Below, piece by piece: positions 14,101-22,068 of a DNA stretch of 64,000 bases. The notes beneath the pieces were generated by a model, which saw only the letters and a program-made list of their open reading frames with translations, did no database searches and was not told where the DNA came from. The stretch covers positions 258,384,077 through 258,448,076 of the forward strand of contig CP136061.1 of the NCBI GenBank assembly GCA_032622095.1, read 5' to 3'. The DNA is from Siphonodentalium dalli. Taxonomy: Eukaryota; Mollusca; Scaphopoda; Gadilida; Siphonodentaliidae. A program made the translations under genes and the position numbers. How positions within the stretch are numbered: the first letter of the stretch is position 1; each line of letters starts with the position of its first letter.

Positions 14101-16050
14101 GAAGTGGTTAATTTATTTACGTGGTACAAAATAGCCTGCCATTCATATGATATATTATATAAATGTGGCATCTGTGTCACTTGACCAATATACATTCATA
14201 TATAAAGCTAATGACCATCAACGTTTGTTTAATGTTGCTTAATGTCCGGTTGTTTTTCTGTGGCGAGCCCATCCCGACTTGTAACCAAAGGTTGCACCAC
14301 ACTCGCAAAGGTGACGTTTTTTCTCATGCTTCACAGCTATGTGCTCTAATCTCAGTGTGTTTCTTGCAAAGGACGAACCGCAAAATTCACACAAATATCT
14401 CACTTTATCCTCACATGACTTCTTGTGCGAATTTCTGCTATATAGCGATCGAAGTCTTTTTTGAAGGCATTGCAGGTGTATGGTCGGCTTCCGGAATGCG
14501 TGTTAATGTGGTCCGAATAATGTTGATATTGCTGGAACGCTTTGTTGCAATCTTGTACAATGCACTTGTACTTGGATTCCTCTGACTGATGTTGAGTGGC
14601 ATTGTAGGTCCCACTTTTTATCAAACGATTTTCCATACATGTTGGTACTATGTTAATTTTTTTCACCAATCCATATGTAGTTGTACTTTTAATTTTCCCT
14701 CTGTCGACTATCTAATTACCTTTTTATACAACGTTTGGCACATGTATGTCATTCAGAACGCGATACAATATACCATGTCATTCATGTGATATATGTATAT
14801 GCTAGCACTATCTAGACGCTCTTTTTAGTTGACAAAAGTGTGATTCTGTCGCATAATCACATATTTTATATAATGCTACGAGCATATCACTCGATGCTAC
14901 GAGCACATCATAGCAAGTTTCACGTTTGCAATAGACATACCCCAAAATCGAGTGAGTGCCTCCATGGAAACTAATTTTTCGGGCACTAATATGATTGACA
15001 TCGCAAACATGTCCAGTTAATTTTGAAGCTAAGATATCATACTTAGAGAGACTGTATGTTATATAATTTGTCAAAGCAAGGATTCATTAATATTTGATAA
15101 AACTTATATCGAGTAAGTATTTCAGGTCATAATTTTCGTATAAAACCCGATTATCGAACAGTAATATGCAAATTGCGGAAACCACAACCGCTCATTTCTG
15201 TAGACCGATTACCGCTGATAACGTTAAAAAAAATCAAGGTAAAATAAACCGTGTTTTTATGAAATAACTTACGAAAACCGTGAACGGTGAGCAAATCGCG
15301 GGCAATGTGCTTATTCCGCTACGAGCATATCTTCCGCTACGAGCATGTCCGGATGCATGGGGTGATTAGGTTAGTCTCATTTTTCTGAGTTGATGAATGA
15401 AAAACAACATAAATTTTAATTTGATATTAGTTCATCTATAATAACCTGAGGTTTCCGATCAATGTCGTTAGAATGCTCGAATTATATTCCAATTTAAGTT
15501 GATAAAAGAAGTCAGTTTTGGAGCATGACGTCGATATTTTAGTTACGAACGTGATGACGTCATATTTCGCGCCATATAAAGCATGGAATAAAAAATCTTA
15601 TAACCCAGCAGTGGCGAGCCGATAATGAAATCTTATAACCCAGCAGTGGTGAGCCGATAATGAAATCTTATAACCCAGCATTGGCGAGCCGATAATGAAA
15701 TCGTATAACCCAGCAGTGGTGAGCCGATAATGAAATATTATAACCCAGCAGTGGTGAGCCGATAATGAAATATTATAACCCAGCAGTGGCGAGCCGATCG
15801 TCGGCGAAAATCTGGTTACATTTGTGATCAATTTAAAAAGCTGGCTACGAATGTGACCGGAGCCTTGTGACAATGACCCCATCAGCCAAACTTACCCACT
15901 GCTGCTCCTTGTTGCAGCCCGCACTTCATCTCTGATGTTCTTCGGAACGAGGTCGATGTCGAGGTTAGCAATGAAGTCCAACTCCTGCTGAGTTATGGAC
16001 ACAGCAAATATTGCTGGAAGGCCGATGAGCAACAGATAGAGTCCGTTCAT
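8049..16050 (-). CDS. Gene X: small secreted Cys-rich protein, three visible exons (partial at 3' end)
   Basis: Join on the minus strand of 16050-15896, 9568-9413 and 8164-8049. Exon 1 encodes a signal peptide plus a charged linker, exon 2 a Cys module (A), exon 3 a second Cys module (B) ending in [15 protein letters not shown]. All three junctions have AG/GT borders and matching phase (2, 2), and the last exon ends in phase 1, so at least one more exon is missing. The spliced product so far is about 142 residues. Cys spacing (CC..., KCG...C.YD..Y, CCAGF...C) is reminiscent of an EMI domain, but that is a suggestion only. The main support is a paralogue (gene Y, 21953-24738) with A and B exons of the same lengths and phases. 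Introns are 6.3 kb and 1.25 kb; the first holds a zinc-finger pseudogene and minisatellites. Splicing is inferred, with no transcript evidence. Confidence 0.75.
8165..8692. other. Gene X intron 2, lower part; nothing recognised
   Basis: Short frames occur on both strands, including a 103-residue minus frame at 8362-8673, but none shows a domain, a codon signal or exon borders that fit gene X. Confidence 0.5.
8693..8777. repeat. Tandem repeat, 28 bp x 3
   Basis: Three consecutive copies of ATTTCGATCTGGTCCGTACT plus GCCAGTTT. The third copy differs at one base (GGTCAGTACT). Confidence 0.9.
8892..9153. repeat. Inverted repeat (foldback), arms about 45 bp
   Basis: The left arm (8892-8937) contains GTAATGTCGCAAGAGCTATA. 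The right arm (9110-9153) is its near-perfect reverse complement, about 170 bp away. It lies inside gene X intron 2 and is probably a short non-autonomous mobile element. Confidence 0.75.
9366..9440 (-). repeat. Duplicated exon end and splice donor next to gene X exon 2
   Basis: The last bases of exon 2 plus its donor (minus strand, TTATACGACATCAGATACAA then GTGAGT) occur twice, about 41 bp apart. The outer copy is the real exon end (donor at 9407-9412). The inner copy lies in the intron (donor near 9367-9372) and differs at one base (ACCACATC). Confidence 0.8.
9413..9568 (-). CDS. Gene X exon 2, Cys module A
   Basis: 156 nt: one base, 51 codons, two bases. The acceptor is ATTTTTATCTAG, the donor GTGAGT. 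The peptide starts [10 protein letters not shown] and contains [20 protein letters not shown]. Compared without gaps to the 51 codons of gene Y exon 2 (23429-23584), 23 residues are identical, including all four Cys, the G-Y-x-K-C-G core and C-P-x-Y-D. Exon 1 donates GG and this exon donates A, giving Gly at the junction. AA from this exon plus G from exon 3 gives Lys. Confidence 0.8.
9569..10197. repeat. Intron sequence with two perfect or near-perfect hairpins
   Basis: Arms 9701-9723 and 9735-9757 are perfect reverse complements (23 bp) around an 11-nt loop. A second, weaker pair (9969-9984 with 10000-10015, TCCAGTAAATTAGGT type) follows. No exon is seen. Confidence 0.8.
10198..11035. repeat. 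Diverged direct duplication of about 200-270 bp
   Basis: 10198-10470 and 10837-11035 share GTTAGATCATGTCATGAATC at their starts, then GGGAAC, TTTGATG/TTTGGTG, a GGACTTTATAACAT-like string and a final TAATAATCTA leading into GGGGTGGTCCCA. The first copy contains four tandem units of ATCATATTCCACCCGTATAT (10249-10325). The 106-residue plus frame at 10452 lies between them and shows no domain. Confidence 0.7.
11014..11781. repeat. 18-bp minisatellite, about 42 units
   Basis: Units are variants of GTAGGGGTGGTCCCAGCT, with exchanges GTA/GTG, GGGG/TGGG and GTCCCA/GCCCCA. Because 18 is a multiple of three and the unit has no stop in most frames, both strands show long open frames (up to 268 codons on minus, Thr/Ala/Gly-rich; Val/Pro/Gly on plus). 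These are repeat translations, not evidence of a gene. The array lies in intron 1 of gene X. Confidence 0.95.
11782..12223. other. Gene X intron 1; nothing recognised
   Basis: AT-rich sequence between the minisatellite and the inverted-repeat arm. No exon, RNA gene or repeat was identified. Confidence 0.5.
12456..14238. other. AT-rich intron sequence inside the inverted repeat; no gene
   Basis: Low-complexity AT-rich DNA with a short direct repeat of AACGTATTTGATAACTAAA near 13645 and 13725. A tRNA-like string near 13157-13180 is considered and rejected elsewhere. Confidence 0.5.
14239..14669 (-). pseudogene. C2H2 zinc-finger coding fragment, frameshifted
   Basis: Reading from 14669 the frame gives a first finger ([12 protein letters not shown], then HYSDHINTH) and enters a second ([15 protein letters not shown]), where the expected second Cys is Phe. 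The frame then runs to a stop after SHVRIK. Two bases out of phase, starting within a TATATA run near 14444, the reading continues as [20 protein letters not shown] and ends [13 protein letters not shown] followed by TAA at 14239-14241. Four zinc-finger-like units are therefore split by a 2-bp insertion and one lost Zn ligand. C2H2 domains bind nucleic acid or protein. The fragment lies in gene X intron 1, on the same strand, within the centre of the inverted repeat. It may be a retro-copy, an element passenger, or one exon of a dead gene. Confidence 0.8.
14670..15276. other. No gene; short repeated GCTACGAGCA motifs
   Basis: TGCTACGAGCATATCACTCG and a second copy with CACATC occur at 14873-14915. 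The same CTACGAGCATRTC core recurs in the right inverted-repeat arm (15318-15350). Otherwise nothing is recognised. Confidence 0.5.
15593..15798. repeat. 35-bp tandem repeat, 6 units
   Basis: Units start at 15593, 15628, 15663, 15698, 15733 and 15768, built on AAATCTTATAACCCAGCAGT followed by GGYGAGCCGATAATG. The array interrupts the right arm of the large inverted repeat. The 94-residue minus frame across it is repeat translation. Confidence 0.9.
15896..16050 (-). CDS. Gene X exon 1, signal peptide
   Basis: 155 nt: 51 codons plus two bases. The ATG at 16050-16048 has a good context (CACCATGAA). The peptide starts [18 protein letters not shown], a typical short secretory signal, followed by an acidic/charged linker ([15 protein letters not shown]). 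The donor GTAAGT lies at 15895-15890. The exon is shorter than 60 codons and easily missed by an ORF scan. The reading is clean from the start codon to the donor, and the exon end is in the same phase as exon 1 of gene Y. Confidence 0.75.
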
Positions 16051-16273
16051 GGTGACAGTAACGACTATTCTGTATGTGTGAGTAGGTATATCTGCGCTAT
16101 CTGTTTAACCGGAATGTAGTCGTCACGAACGTGCACGGTATGACACGGTAGATAAGGAATGCCATATGTAGCAAACTTATTTTTCTTTAAAGTGGCATGT
16201 TATCGTCTTTACTCAAATAGACCTAGTAACTGCAGACTGGTGTCCCGATACAGTGAATAAAATACACCTGTCC

Positions 16274-16667
16274 TTAACCCTTTACCCAACAAACCGGCCA
16301 AAACCGGCCAAATAAAGCTTCAACAGCCTAAAATATCTTCGGTCTGTCTCAATAGAACCATACAAATATGGATATCATTGGAACCGGCTCCTTGACCACA
16401 TTGTGATAGTTACAGTTATGCCATGTGCCAATGCATTCTCTTATATATGCGAGTCGACCATAGGTCGCCTCGCATATATAAGAGAATGCATTGGCCTAAA
16501 ACAAATCTGTTTTTAACACTTTTTACCATTTTTTCTTGCAATCAATTTTATAATTTTTAATGTGTTAAGCCAATGCATTCTCTTATATATGCGAGGCGAC
16601 ATATGGTCGACTCGCATATATAAGAGCATGCATTGGCACAGGGCCGTTCTGTTGGGTAAAGGGTTAA
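16274..16667. mobile_element. TTAA-flanked element with two internal palindromes
   Basis: Begins TTAACCCTTTACCCAACAAA and ends GTTCTGTTGGGTAAAGGGTTAA in mirror image, with TTAA at both borders as in piggyBac-type insertions. Inside are two copies of a 68-bp palindrome (16427-16495 and 16569-16638) built from GCCAATGCATTCTCTTATAT, TGCGAG, a CGACC/GGTCG centre and the mirror. No transposase is encoded, so it is a non-autonomous element. Relatives occur at 39772, 42754, 47473, 48111, 50089 and 25734. Confidence 0.85.
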
Positions 16668-17639
16668 ATGAGAGGTAGTGTGGAGTCCGAGTCACACACA
16701 ATGTTTCTTCAGGTGTCCTTTGTACGAAGATTCCAGAGATCTTATGTGGGCACGGATGGACGAACTTAATGTGACCTGTTTGGTATTCCGCACGACAGTG
16801 AAACATTAAATACGCACATCTTCAAGACGGTACATTCATTTAATTCCTCGACATACCGTTTTTTATAATTCTCATATCAAATTTGTATCTTGCTCCCCAA
16901 ACGCAAGACCATAGCCACATCAACAGCAACACCAGCAGCCACATGTTCTAAACAGCAATTTAAAACCAATATCGTAATATAATACATGTATTAGCATTTG
17001 AATGCCAGATGAGTTATGCTCCTATCCTCTGTGCCCACACGTCTGTGCATGTTTATAATAATATGTGTAAATTGTAATGTATATTGTGGGTTCAACAAGA
17101 GACAGTGTCTCCTCAGACAGGTTATAATCTATAATCTATAATCTATAATCTCATCAGACAGGTTATAGCGGGTTATTGTCACCTCGGGGCAATAAATGAC
17201 ATCACTGATACCTTTTATTGATATTGAAAAACTGGGGGGGGGGGTCTTGAAACAATTTGAAGACACAGGATCGAAACAAGTTTTCTGACCAGCCCTATGT
17301 ACATTGAACAAATATTGCTTCAGGGTCAACTTATACCAAGTATTTTTAAATAATTGCGATGAAATGAAACAGAATTATATCAGCCTGGTTCATTCCACCA
17401 AATAATGTTTACCATATTCCGATATGTTAACACATAACGAGTGTAATTATAATGGTAGGATCATAAGTCATCAATGGCAAGCCAAACCAGGGTACATGGA
17501 TTCCCACTGGCAGTAGCCTCCAATTTGATTTCTATCATTGATATGTTTCTGACTGATTATAATAAATGTTTTCTGTTCAGGGAGTTTTATCTTAAAAAGG
17601 CCTATATTCACCGCTCCCATTTTAGTAGTACATGCACAT
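16668..17639. other. No firm gene; possible remnant of a gene Y exon at the left end
   Basis: On the minus strand, 16796-16668 reads HIKFVHPCPHKISGIF then VQRTPEETLCVTRTPHYLSF, preceded by AG at a position whose phase would accept gene Y exon 3. The acceptor is poor in pyrimidines and the frame runs straight into the element at 16667. The rest contains a TCTATAATC tandem (17128-17154) and a poly-G run (17234-17243), with no other signal. Confidence 0.3.
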
Positions 17640-18537
17640 GGGGGGAGTTAGAGGGAGAGAGGATGGGAGTGATGGAGCGATAGGGAGAGAGGGATAGAGG
17701 TGGGGATATAGTGTGAGGTAGAGAGGGGAAGATATAGCGAGAGGCATAGAGCGGGAGAGATGAGGATATAGCGAGTGAGATATATATGCAAAGAGAGCGA
17801 GATAGTGAGGGAAAGAGAAAGAGAGAGAGAGAGAGAGGGGGATACGGGGAGAAATAGAGCGATAGCGAGAGAGAGAGCGAAAGGGATAGTGGGAGAGCGA
17901 TAGAGTGAGAGGGAGAGAGAGACGAGAGAGGGAGAGAGGGAGATAATGAGAGCGACAGTGAGAGAGAGAGAAAGGGAGAGAGAGAGGAGAGAGAGCGAGA
18001 ATGAGAGAGAGAGCGAGAGAGAGAGAGAGAGAGATAATTCATGGTTCCTGAACTTCATAATATTAGAACAGGTTTGTTGCACATCGTTCATCAGGTTGGA
18101 CATCACCAGACCCGCCTCGCATTATTAGATATAAATATACTATAATAAATGTGACGGTCATTTTACCATCTATATATACTTAACTGTCTACCGTATACGC
18201 CCACCTAGCCCACCATTGCCCAATATACAACTCAATAATGGGCATGTTAAGGCTGAAGAGGTCACTCTCACCAAAAAAAGTGCTGAAAGGTACACATGTT
18301 TTGAAATCTCGTTCTAAATGACGTTTAGTATTTGTATCTGCCATGATTTATGTTAGAGGGAGAGATGATGAGAGTGATGTAGCGATAGGGAGAGAGGGAT
18401 AGAGGTGGAGATATAGTGTGAGGTAGAGAGGGGAAGATATAGCGATAGGCATAGAGCGGGGGAGATGAGGATATAGCGAGTGTGATATATATGCCCAGAG
18501 AGCGAGATAGTGAGGGAAAGAGAAAGAGAGAGAGAGA

Positions 18538-18575
<38 letters not shown>

Positions 18576-18658
18576 AGACGGGGGAGAAATAGAGCGATAG
18601 CGAGAGAGAGAGAGCGAAAGGGATAGTGGGAGAGCGATATAGAGAGACGAGAGAGGGA

Positions 18659-18694
<36 letters not shown>

Positions 18695-19712
18695 ATGAGA
18701 TAGAGAGCGAGAGAGAGAGAGAGAGATAATTCATGGTTCCCGAACTTCATAATATTAGAACAGGGTTGTTTCACATCGTTCATCAGGTTGGACACCCGCC
18801 TCGCATTATTATATATAAATATACTATAATAAATTTGACGGTCATTTTACCATCTATATATACTTAACTGTCTACCGTATACGCCCACCTAGCCCACCAT
18901 TGCGCAATATACAACTCAATAATGGGCATGGTAAGGCTGAAGAGGTCACTCTCACCAAAAAAAGTGCTGAACGGTACACAGGTTTTGAAATCTCGTTCTA
19001 AATGACGTTTAGTATTTGTATATGCCATGATTTATGTTAGAGGGAGAGATGATGAGAGTGATGGGGCGATAGGAAGAGAGGGATAGAGGTGGATATATAG
19101 TGTGAGGTAGTGAGGTGAAGATATAGCGAGAGGCATAGAGTGGGAGAGATGAGGATATAGCGAGTGAGATAGTGAGGGAAAGAGAAAGAGAGAGAGGGAG
19201 AGAGAGAGAGAGAGAGAGGGGAGACGGGGGAGAAATAGAGCGATAGCGAGAGAGAGAGAGCGAAAGGGATAGTGGGCGAGCGATAGAGAGAGAGACGAGA
19301 GAGGGAGAGAGGTCGAGAATGAGAGCGACAGAGAGAGAGAGAGAGAGAGGGGGAGATAGAGAGAGAGCGAGAATGAGAGAGTGAGAGCGAGAGAGAGATA
19401 TAATTCATGGTTCCCGAACTTCATAATATTAGAACAGGGTTGTTTCACATCGTTCATCAGGTTGGACACCGCCTCGCATTATTAGATATAAATATACTAT
19501 AATAAATGTGACGGTCATTTTACCATCTATATATACTTAACTGTCTACCGTATACGCCCACCTAGCCCACCATTGCGCAATATACAACTCAATAATGGGC
19601 ATGGTAAGGCTGAAGAGGTCACTCTCACCAAAAAAAGTGCTGAACGGTACACAGGTTTTGAAATCTCGTTCTAAATGACGTTTAGTATTTGTATATGCAT
19701 GATTTATGTTAT
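17640..19712. repeat. Triplicated module of about 0.7 kb with a (GA)n-rich half
   Basis: Units begin near 17649, 18356 and 19038, with periods of about 707 and 682 bp. Each has an imperfect GAGAGA tract of about 370 bp followed by the same unique 300 bp (ATTCATGGTTCC..., AACTGTCTACCGTATACGCC, AAAAAAAGTGCTGAA). The Ser/Leu-rich minus frames (up to 156 codons) are microsatellite translation. Confidence 0.95.
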
Positions 19713-20007
19713 AGAATAACTGTTTACGTTCCGATGAACATTAAAATGAACTGAAAACAAACTGCTGATGTGCGCGAAACTTTCAGAAAGACAGTTATAG
19801 TAACTGTGTTAGAGCCGATCACAAACCCTGTGTACCATTCAGCATGTTTGTGTGAGAGTGGCCCCTTCAGCCAATATTAAGGGCACAGTATCGGAAAGGT
19901 GTAACCCAATAATGCCGATATAGAACGTGTGTTTTGACTGAAATTGACTCTACGGTTGATGACATAATGTGCTGATGTGATAGTAACACTTTCATGTATG
20001 TTTGATA
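19713..20007. other. No feature recognised
   Basis: Short unique sequence between the triplicated module and the foldback element. Confidence 0.5.
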
Positions 20008-20502
20008 ATCACGGTGGGGAAATCACGTGGTTTTAAGGTCGGTGAGTACCACGCATTCAAAATGGCAGAAGCGAGTGCAAAGGCACAGAAACATAATATA
20101 TGAGGATCTGACACAAAACATAACATTTTGACTGTTACGAGCATATACCTTTTCATTTTAAAAACAAGTTGATACCTTATTTGCTCGGAAATACTCAGTA
20201 GTTTTCTATAACATTCTGACAAAAGTTGCCAGTCGGAGGTTTGTGGAATATACAGCAGTCCATACATCTAGGAGAATCCTTCGACTGACAACTTTGGTCA
20301 GAATGTTAGAGCAAACAACTGTGAGTTTGGACACAAATAAGGTATCAGCTTATTTGAGAAATAATATAGCATATGGTCGTAGCTGCCAAAACACTATGTA
20401 ATATATAACTTTTTATCGTTTCTGGTCGCGTTTGCGATCACCTCGGCCATTTCGAATATCTGATACTCATCAACTCGAAACCACTTGATTCCCCACCGTG
20501 AT
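20008..20502. mobile_element. Foldback element, 495 bp
   Basis: The termini are ATCACGGTGGGGAAATCACG TGGTTT on the left and the imperfect mirror ending ATTCCCCACCGTGAT on the right. Longer internal arms also pair (AAGTTGATACCTTATTTGCT with the mirror containing ATAAGGTATCAGCTT; CATTCTGACAAAAGTTG with CAACTTTGGTCAGAATG), so nearly the whole element can form one imperfect hairpin. It has no coding capacity. It lies between genes Y and X. Confidence 0.8.
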
Positions 20503-21115
20503 AAAGTTTTTAAAGATTCATTACATTCAGTCTGAAATTATCGACGTCCTACGGCATTTTAGAGACAACACATCGTGTCAGCTGATATGAAGCATTTTAT
20601 TCGTCAAATTGTGTGGGATCTCTAGTTATCGTCCAATCGACAGGCCATCAAAGGCTGAAAAATAATGAACGAAATGGTCAGCATGTCCTACGCGAGGCAT
20701 TAGTCAAAAGAACAAATAGTACGAACAGCTCTCACATAATATTGCCACTATAGCGGCCTTATTGATATATCGCTATAATATATATGTAAGTGGGTATGGT
20801 GGTATACTATTGTGATTGACACGTGTGCCTGCGTGTTATTAGCACAACATGTTCCAACATATATATCAAGGATACTGTCATATATTCATGTCAGTAACAT
20901 TGTTCAACGTGTCGACCGTGTAACTACTTTAACTGAGTACGACGCATAAATTCATCCCTAATGGTACGGGGAATAAGCATAAACAGTTAAGACACGGTGG
21001 CCTTATTGGAAGCCATCTTTGGAAGATAGTACCAACATATGATAACCTGGGAACCAGCAGTGGATTGAATCAAAATGAAATAATATAAACTACATTTTCT
21101 ATACGCTAATGAGTA
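20503..21115. other. No feature recognised
   Basis: AT-rich unique DNA with no exon, RNA gene or repeat that I can support. Confidence 0.5.
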
Positions 21116-21407
21116 TTGGTGTTTAAACCTGTAGCGTGGTGTTTAAACTTGTAGCTTGGTGTTTAAACATATAGCATGCTGTTAAAACCTGTAGCGTGCT
21201 GTTAAAACATGTAGCGTAGATTTGAAACATGTAGCGTGGTGTTTAAACTTGTAGCGTTTGTGTTTAAACATGTAGCGTGGTGTTTAATTAAACATGTAGC
21301 GTGGTGTTTAAACATGTAGCGTGGTGTTTAAACCGTAGCGTTGTGTTTAAACCTGTAGCGTTGTGTTTAAACCTGTAGCGTTGTGTTGTAATAAGTAGCG
21401 TGGTGTT
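21116..21407. repeat. 20-21 bp minisatellite, about 14 units
   Basis: Units follow GTGTTTAAACATGTAGCGTG with small length changes, and many carry the 8-bp palindrome GTTTAAAC. The array lies downstream of the last visible exon of gene Y. Confidence 0.9.
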
Positions 21408-21529
21408 TGAGTGATCCACAGTTTGTGGAAGTTGAATATGGAGGCACGTATATGTGGCTTTGTACTAAATCCTATGTATTATGTCCAGGGAGCTAGTTAA
21501 CCCGTCCATGACTGGAACTTCCTGACATT

Positions 21530-21800
21530 TTTTGTGACAACACCACGAAACAAACTGGGGCAATGGTAACACTATATATTTTTATTTTATTTATGTTTTT
21601 GTTTTTTTTCTCTGATACGATGGAAACAGATGAAACAGAGGAAACAAACCATTCCCGAACAATATTAAGACTCGGGAGCAATTTTATTTCCAGTTGATTC
21701 AGTAGAAACATCACGAAACAAACTGGGACAGTGGTAACACTATATATTTTTATTTAATTAATTTTTTATTTATTTTTCTGATACGATAGAAACAGGGGAA
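21530..21800. repeat. Direct duplication of about 170 bp
   Basis: CACGAAACAAACTGGGGCAA, then GGTAACACTATATATTTTTA and CTGATACGATGGAAACAG, occur in copy 1 (from about 21542) and again in copy 2 (from about 21712), with small differences (GGGACAG; GATAGAAAC). Confidence 0.8.
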
Positions 21801-21952
21801 ACAGATTGGCCAGACACTATTTACCTTGACCGTGTAAGCCATCGCTTTCTCTTACATATGCGTGACTGGCATATGATCTTTAATACTGCAGCAGTGCAAC
21901 TCCAATCATAAAAGGGTTAATACTGCAACTTCTTCATGACTAATATACTCAC

Positions 21953-22068
21953 AAACACATTTCCCTTTTATCTCCAGGTATCCAGCACAACAATGCATAT
22001 CTTCGGGTGGACACACAGCACCCGGGTTAGGGACGTCTTTCCAATCAATACGATATGTGACCACATCC
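21953..22068 (-). CDS. Gene Y exon 3, Cys module B
   Basis: 116 nt: one base, 38 codons, one base. The acceptor is TTCTCATTTTTGAAG, the donor GTGAGT. The peptide starts DVVTYRIDWKDVPNPGAVC and ends DMHCCAGYLEIKGKCV. It shares Y....W.DVP, a following Cys, CCAG and a terminal G..C spacing with gene X exon 3, in an exon of identical length. Confidence 0.75.

Larger units (their letters stand above)
12224..15886. mobile_element. Large inverted repeat flanking a 2.8-kb centre that holds a zinc-finger frame
   Basis: The left arm (12224-12455) carries GCTGATGGGGTCATTGTCAC near its outer end and GCGGAATAAGCACATTGCCC near its inner end. The right arm (15277-15886) has both in reverse complement and in reverse order, as a true inverted pair. 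The right arm is longer because a 35-bp tandem array (15593-15798) and about 230 bp more are inserted. The outer end of the right arm stops within about 10 bp of the splice donor of gene X exon 1. The centre contains the zinc-finger pseudogene. The layout suits either a foldback element or an inverted segmental duplication. Confidence 0.7.

Noticed and set aside
17608-19469. Ser/Leu-rich minus frames of 120-156 codons
   Set aside because: They are (GA)n microsatellite translations. The three copies differ by indels that break the frame.
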